DNA from: Promicromonosporaceae bacterium
GTDB lineage: Bacteria > Actinomycetota > Actinomycetes > Actinomycetales > Cellulomonadaceae
Direction of reading: 5' to 3'
Length of the DNA stretch: 10,597 nucleotides
Assembly: GCA_009780755.1 (NCBI GenBank)
Contig: WQZL01000077.1
Location: forward strand, 1 to 10,597
Shown: positions 7,252 through 10,597 of the stretch, in pieces
Layout of the letters: each line of letters begins with the position of its first letter
Position numbering within the stretch: the first letter of the stretch is position 1
The notes under the pieces: model-generated
Database searches by the model: none
What the model was told of the DNA's origin: nothing
What the model saw: only the letters and a program-made list of their open reading frames with translations
Position numbers and translations under genes: made by a program

Positions 7252-7566
7252 TCAGGAACCCGCCGGGGCGTTGAACACGCCAGCCAAAGTGCGGTCTTCC
7301 GTCTGGAAACGGGTAAGCGTGGTACGCAGACCACCAGCGGTCTCCGTACACATCTGCGAAACCTGCTGTAAGTTCCGTGCCGCAGTACCCCGCGCGAACT
7401 GGTCAAACGAACGCGCCGCCTGACCGTCATACGCACCCTGCAACCGCGTGTTAATCCCCAGCAGACGCGTACGAATCGCCGCAATCTCCGAAGCCAACGT
7501 ACGCATGTCCCGCTCAGCCTGCTGCATCTCGGGCACAGAAACCCTAATCGAACCACCAGCCGCCAT
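7252..7566 (-). CDS. esxA: WXG100-family T7SS protein (EsxA-like) with YxG in place of WxG
   Basis: This 104-residue protein is the likely conserved substrate and component of the secretion system, expected to form a helical-hairpin dimer. Residues 6-42 form helix 1. The turn carries Y46-D-G48 followed by the typical AARSFDQF pattern (50-57), and helix 2 covers about 49-92. In most members the turn is W-x-G; here Tyr replaces Trp. No C-terminal YxxxD/E is visible, which is usual for T7SSb EsxA. I chose ATG 7566 because AAGGAG (7573-7578) lies six bases upstream and residue 1 then falls just before helix 1. The frame stays open further upstream to 7785, but that extension would cover the probable promoter. 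The gene stands first in the T7SS locus and is separated from essA by a strong hairpin, which fits high independent expression of the Esx protein. Confidence 0.92.
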   Translation of the reverse strand: MAAGGSIRVSVPEMQQAERDMRTLASEIAAIRTRLLGINTRLQGAYDGQAARSFDQFARGTAARNLQQVSQMCTETAGGLRTTLTRFQTEDRTLAGVFNAPAGS

Positions 7567-7572
7567 GAAAAG

Positions 7573-7578
7573 CTCCTT
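7573..7578 (-). promoter_or_regulatory. Ribosome-binding site of the WXG100 gene
   Basis: AAGGAG on the minus strand lies six bases before ATG 7566. It decides the start against the longer open frame that reaches 7785. Confidence 0.85.
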
Positions 7579-7615
7579 CGCTAACGGTGGACCTACGCCC
7601 ACCAATGATGATGTT

Positions 7616-7651
7616 GCATCCGCACGACGCTCAACACATCGTGCATCCGCA
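7616..7651. repeat. 9-base direct repeat and small inverted repeat in the WXG100 leader
   Basis: GCATCCGCA occurs at 7616-7624 and again at 7643-7651, spaced 27 bases start to start. Between and partly overlapping the copies is an inverted repeat, gcacga (7622-7627) and tcgtgc (7639-7644), with an 11-base loop. The elements lie between the probable promoter and the WXG100 start, where a regulator site or leader RNA structure would be placed. No known motif is recognised, and chance occurrence is possible. Confidence 0.4.
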
Positions 7652-7684
7652 ACCGCCAACCCAGGGTGGGTCGGCGACGAACCT

Positions 7685-7715
7685 ATGATACAGGGCAAAT
7701 TAGGCAGTTTGTCAG
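7685..7715 (-). promoter_or_regulatory. Probable sigma-70-type promoter for the T7SS locus
   Basis: On the minus strand a TATCAT -10 hexamer (7685-7690) is preceded by CTGACA (7710-7715). The spacing is 19 bases, or 18 if TGACAA at 7709-7714 is taken as the -35. This is the best promoter-like pair in the 219-base gap between the bPH2 operon and the WXG100 gene. It would give a leader of roughly 110 bases. The rest of the gap (7716-7785) holds a weak 6-bp stem (7733-7738 with 7745-7750) without a U-run, and nothing else that I can support. Confidence 0.45.
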
Positions 7716-7785
7716 AATCCTTCGAACTTGAGCAACTTGTGACGAAGTTGGCCCAGTCTGCTTGCCATACCGCCACAAATCGCAC

Positions 7786-9342
7786 TCAGCCGTCGGGTGG
7801 GTGGGGGGTGCGGGAGGCGGTTATCTCTTCTAGGCGCAGCATCCACTGTTCCGGGCCGGCCACCGCGCGGGCGGCCCGCGCCCGAGCGGCCTGCTCGTGA
7901 AGCAGGCGAGCCGCGTCCTTCTCGTCCAGATGCGGCACCGTTGGTGCAATCATGCCCGGAGTGGAGTGAACGCAGAATGTGGCCACCCGCAGCTTGCGTT
8001 GCAGCGGCCCCTGCGTAATCTGCACAGACTGCATCTTCTCGTGCGGCACCACATGCAGGCGACGGATCAACCGGCCACGCCGCATAAACATGGCCCGCTC
8101 GGTGGCGGCATAGGCATCACGACGCCAAGCGAGCGGATCAACAATCCAGGAGCGCGGCGGAGCATTCACATACCGCGACGGCAACCCATCGGGCCGCGGC
8201 GGCGTGGTGCCATCCCGAGCAACAATGCCGACCAAGCCCTCATCGAGCAGCGATAACGGATCATCGACCCCCAGCTCGGGCAGCACCAACCACAGCGCGG
8301 TGAGCGCATCCTGTCGCTTACCAACGGGCAGCAGCACGGACTGGGTCAGCGTCTGGGTATCCGTCGCCGCCTGCCCGGCAATATTCACCCGGACGCTCCA
8401 CCAATCGAGCTTGCGCCACAACAGACCCTGAGAGAGCGAGATTGCCTGCACGCGACCGGGGGGAATGGTCTGGGCGCGGGTCTCCAGCAGACCCCGACGG
8501 GTGCGAATGCCATCGGGCGAAAGCGCGACGCGGAAGTTAAACGAGCTGGCGAAGCCGCCGAAAACATAGATCGGGACGGCCACCAGCGGGAGAATTATGC
8601 CCAGCACGGCACTCCAGTCGCCGGTGGCAACGATAATGATTGGAATAGCCGCCAAGACAATGATTGCGATCCAGGTAACCGGGGACAGCAGCAGGGAGCC
8701 AAGCAGGCGACCCATCGGCACCTGAAGCATCTGCTGCTCCGGTGCCTCATCCACGGCAGGGGTGACCATAGCGAACGGATCATCCGGGTTCGCCGGAACC
8801 GGCGCCACCTCCTGGGGCTGAGGCTGGGGCGCCTGACGCAGACCGGCCGCGCGCGCCAACAATTCGGCCCGGAGGCTGCGCGCCACCTCATCCTTTAGAA
8901 AACCAAGCACAATGTTCGAGTTAGCGCCGCCAGCCGCTTCGATTCGCAGTTCGGCCAGCCCAAAGATGCGGGCCGCCAGCGGTTGCCGCACATCGATGGT
9001 CTGTAGCCGGTCAAGACGCACATTGCGCTGCTGTTTGAACACGATGCCGCGCTTAAATAACAGCTCGTTGTCGCTGATGGCGTACGCCATCTTGCGCCAG
9101 GCAACCCAGGCGGCCAGGCCGGAAAGCAGGAGAACGACAAAGAGGCCCAGGGGGATGGTCCACCAATACGCAGCGATGTTTATGTCCAGGTCTGAATCAC
9201 CCGCGGCCTGCTCACCGAATACCCAGGTGAGAAGGAAAAAGAACACGACCATAGCCGACCAGCCGCGCAGCACCGGGGTGACCGGGTGCAGGCGGCGCCA
9301 GTTTAGAGGGGGTTCACCGGGTGGGGTGGTGGGGATGTTCAT
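7786..9342 (-). CDS. Triple bPH2-domain membrane protein (YdbT-like)
   Basis: The 518-residue membrane protein carries three bacterial pleckstrin-homology-like domains (bPH2, formerly DUF304), the layout of Bacillus YdbT. There are two membrane helices near the N-terminus (about 25-43 and 61-81), then the first bPH2 domain (about 83-165). A Pro/Gln-rich linker (169-207) follows, then two more helices (about 219-239 and 245-263), the second domain (about 265-355) and the third domain (about 405-490). Each domain repeats a pattern of an R-G turn (KRGI, TRRGLL, MRRGRL), a basic strand, and a Q-rich V/I-x-V/I-x-Q-G/P segment. It starts by an ATGA overlap with the preceding one-domain gene, and YdbS/YdbT-like pairs are common in Gram-positive bacteria. 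The function is unproven; in Bacillus the pair has been linked to resistance to some membrane-acting bacteriocins. It is the last gene of the folK operon. Confidence 0.88.
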   Translation of the reverse strand: MNIPTTPPGEPPLNWRRLHPVTPVLRGWSAMVVFFFLLTWVFGEQAAGDSDLDINIAAYWWTIPLGLFVVLLLSGLAAWVAWRKMAYAISDNELLFKRGIVFKQQRNVRLDRLQTIDVRQPLAARIFGLAELRIEAAGGANSNIVLGFLKDEVARSLRAELLARAAGLRQAPQPQPQEVAPVPANPDDPFAMVTPAVDEAPEQQMLQVPMGRLLGSLLLSPVTWIAIIVLAAIPIIIVATGDWSAVLGIILPLVAVPIYVFGGFASSFNFRVALSPDGIRTRRGLLETRAQTIPPGRVQAISLSQGLLWRKLDWWSVRVNIAGQAATDTQTLTQSVLLPVGKRQDALTALWLVLPELGVDDPLSLLDEGLVGIVARDGTTPPRPDGLPSRYVNAPPRSWIVDPLAWRRDAYAATERAMFMRRGRLIRRLHVVPHEKMQSVQITQGPLQRKLRVATFCVHSTPGMIAPTVPHLDEKDAARLLHEQAARARAARAVAGPEQWMLRLEEITASRTPHPPDG

Positions 9343-9842
9343 AGACCGGCCAGCCTTGCCTCGCCGCGAGCCGTTAGGCGGTCACGCAACCGCTCGGCCT
9401 CCGCCGGCACAAGGCCGGGAATATTGGCGTCGGTGCTGGCCGAGGCCGTGTGCAGCTGCACCTTGGCGATACCCAAGGCCCGGTCGAGCGGCCCGGCGGT
9501 AACGTCAACAAACTGCATCCGGCCATACGGCACCACCACCAGGGAGCGCCACATGATGCCCTTGCGGATCAACAGATCCTCGTCACGTTCGGCATAGCCG
9601 ATGGCCTTAGCCTGGCGTCGGGCAAGCCAGCAGCCCCAGGCGGTAAGCGCGGCGAAACTGCCAAACATAATCAACCACCACGGCGAATGCGCTAGAGCCG
9701 CCACCCCCGACGCGAGCAGCAGCGGCAGCATCCAGGCCAGCAGGGTGATAACCCTGGCCTTAACTAAGTTGGGTGAGACGGCGTGTATCACCACGTCTGC
9801 GGGGCTGAACAAGTCTGTAGGCGGAGGTGCCGGTTGCGTCAT
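9339..9842 (-). CDS. Single bPH2-domain membrane protein (YdbS-like)
   Basis: The 167-residue protein has two membrane helices (about 31-51 and 55-73) followed by one bPH2 domain (about 80-155). The family pattern is visible as LLIRKGIMWRS (90-100), the basic strand into VPYGRMQFVDVTAGPL (104-119), and LGIAKVQLHTAS (123-134). The short N-terminal tail is Pro-rich and cytoplasmic. It begins ten bases after the DUF3180 stop with no clear ribosome-binding site, which suggests translational coupling. Its stop overlaps the start of the triple-domain bPH2 gene, so the two are probably made together as partners. The role is unknown; membrane-associated complex formation is inferred from the family. 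Confidence 0.88.
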   Translation of the reverse strand: MTQPAPPPTDLFSPADVVIHAVSPNLVKARVITLLAWMLPLLLASGVAALAHSPWWLIMFGSFAALTAWGCWLARRQAKAIGYAERDEDLLIRKGIMWRSLVVVPYGRMQFVDVTAGPLDRALGIAKVQLHTASASTDANIPGLVPAEAERLRDRLTARGEARLAGL

Positions 9843-9852
9843 GAGCGGCAGT

Positions 9853-10350
9853 TTAGCCCGGCAGCGGTTCGGGATCGCGGGTGCTGGGTGGTTTGGGATC
9901 CTTGGTGTCGGTATCCGTGGGTGGCAGCTCGCAGAAGCGTTCGACGATCAGCCCGACCACGGTAAGCACCACACAACAAAACAGGGCAATGCCGGCGGCG
10001 ATGGCCCGGTTCCGCTGCGCGTAGATGTCCAGGTGATCCAGATTTCCGAGAATGGCCGCCAGATAACGTCCGCCAAGAATCGCGCCGGTGATGGCCGCCG
10101 CCTTGGCCAGCACCAGGGTGCGGGCGGCGCGAATCGGATCGAGGTTTGGTTTGCGACCCAACTGAAAGGCACGCACCGTCCACCCCAACCAGAACACAAG
10201 CCCGGCCAATGCCAGGATCGCGGCATGTTCCACCCACGAATGAGGGGCGAGCCGCCAGCCTTGATCCTCTAGCGGGCGGCGCAGGGCCAAACCCAACAGC
10301 GTCACGAAGGCGAAGACGGCAAGCACCACATGAACCGGGGTTCGTCTCAT
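9853..10350 (-). CDS. DUF3180 family membrane protein
   Basis: The 165-residue protein has four predicted membrane helices (about 6-24, 42-60, 80-102 and 115-137) and a hydrophilic Pro/Asp-rich C-terminal tail (142-165). The family signature is the DPIRAARTLVLAKAAAITGA stretch (71-90), a DP-x-x-AAR motif leading into an Ala/Gly-rich helix. The CELPP sequence after the last helix (140-144) also fits. DUF3180 proteins are typical of Actinomycetota and are usually encoded next to folK, as here, but their function is unknown. The ATG at 10350 overlaps the folK stop by four bases (ATGA). Confidence 0.88.
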   Translation of the reverse strand: MRRTPVHVVLAVFAFVTLLGLALRRPLEDQGWRLAPHSWVEHAAILALAGLVFWLGWTVRAFQLGRKPNLDPIRAARTLVLAKAAAITGAILGGRYLAAILGNLDHLDIYAQRNRAIAAGIALFCCVVLTVVGLIVERFCELPPTDTDTKDPKPPSTRDPEPLPG

Positions 10351-10597
10351 AGTTGAATTCCAGGCGGAGCCTCACACCAATCAAGTGCAAGCCAGCGAAT
10401 GCCGTCCGCATCGGGCGCGGTGGCCGCGAGCGCCGCAATGGGACCGCCGCCCAGGCCGGGCAGTTCGGCGGTCGGGTCCATCTGTGCCCAGGGCACCAGC
10501 ACGAAGGCGCGCTCGGCGGCGCGGGGGTGCGGAAGCGTAAGGTCGGGGGCCGAGGCAACCAGGGAGTCGTAGCAAATAAGGTCGATGTCGAGGGTGC
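10347..10597 (-). CDS. folK: C-terminal part of folK, 6-hydroxymethyl-7,8-dihydropterin pyrophosphokinase, cut by window edge
   Basis: The visible 82 residues are the C-terminal half of the enzyme that transfers pyrophosphate from ATP to 6-hydroxymethyl-7,8-dihydropterin in folate synthesis. They begin with TLDIDLICYD, where the two Asp residues of LDID match the magnesium-binding pair of HPPK. The LTLPHPRAAERAFVLVPW stretch follows (visible residues 19-36), the standard motif after it. The 5' part is outside the window, so a fusion to FolB, found in some bacteria, cannot be excluded. The stop at 10347-10349 overlaps the DUF3180 start. The minus-strand frame enters at base 10597 after two bases of an incomplete codon. 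Confidence 0.93.
   Translation of the reverse strand, partial: TLDIDLICYDSLVASAPDLTLPHPRAAERAFVLVPWAQMDPTAELPGLGGGPIAALAATAPDADGIRWLALDWCEAPPGIQL

Noticed and set aside
7733..7750. Weak 6-bp stem as terminator of the folK/bPH2 operon
   Set aside because: The stem is short and A+T-containing, and no U-run follows it on the minus strand; not strong enough to annotate as a terminator.
7567..7785. N-terminal extension of the WXG100 reading frame to 177 residues
   Set aside because: The internal ATG at 7566 has an excellent ribosome-binding site and gives the family's usual length; the extension would overlap the probable promoter and has no family resemblance.
7889..7907. 7-bp inverted repeat gcctgct/agcaggc
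   Set aside because: It lies inside the helical C-terminus of the triple bPH2 gene, in Ala/Arg-rich G+C-rich coding sequence where short palindromes arise easily; there is no U-run.
9839..10558. Minus-strand open frame of 239 codons across folK and the DUF3180 gene
   Set aside because: It is an out-of-frame shadow; the folK and DUF3180 frames carry family motifs and join by a normal ATGA overlap.
1..10597. CRISPR arrays, insertion sequences, tRNA or rRNA genes
   Set aside because: I saw no regularly spaced repeats, no transposase-like protein and no tRNA-like cloverleaf or rRNA sequence; nearly all of the window is covered by coding sequence.

Overview
The window looks like chromosome of a high-G+C Gram-positive bacterium (Actinomycetota). 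The best clue is the run folK – DUF3180 – bPH2 – bPH2 at the right end, a neighbourhood I associate with actinobacterial genomes. G+C is about 65% in hand-counted lines of that part, and several genes use GTG starts or overlapping stop/start codons. A small-genome lineage such as Actinomycetaceae is plausible but is only a guess. Every gene I accept lies on the minus strand, so the biological reading direction is from base 10597 towards base 1.

Region 1 (10597 to 7786) is a tightly coupled housekeeping operon. It holds the C-terminal end of folK (folate biosynthesis), a DUF3180 four-helix membrane protein, and two bPH2 (YdbS/YdbT-like) membrane proteins. Consecutive genes overlap by 4 bases or are 10 bases apart.

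Region 2 (7785 to 7567) is a 219-base non-coding gap. It contains a plausible promoter for the next operon and a leader of about 110 bases with a small inverted repeat and a 9-base direct repeat.

Region 3 (7566 to 655) is a type VII secretion locus of the T7SSb layout known from Bacillota (Firmicutes), not the ESX layout of mycobacteria. In order it encodes a WXG100 protein (with YxG in place of WxG), a signal-anchored EssA-like protein, a ubiquitin-like EsaB/YukD protein, an EssB/YukC pseudokinase-like membrane protein, and a 1501-residue EssC motor with FHA-type N-terminus, two membrane helices and three P-loop ATPase domains. A perfect 18-bp hairpin separates the WXG100 gene from the machine genes and probably sets different expression levels. 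From essA to the left edge the genes are joined by 1- to 4-base overlaps or a 2-base gap.

Region 4 (652 to the left edge) follows essC directly. It encodes a 109-residue helical-hairpin protein and then the first 107 residues of a protein cut by the window edge. By position and shape these are candidates for a small secretion partner and a secreted substrate, and they are the least recognisable part of the window. No EsaA (YueB) gene is present between the WXG100 gene and essC.

G+C falls from about 65% (folK/bPH2 operon) to roughly 55-58% (essC) and about 52% (after essC) in sampled lines. This fits acquisition of the secretion locus from elsewhere but does not prove it.
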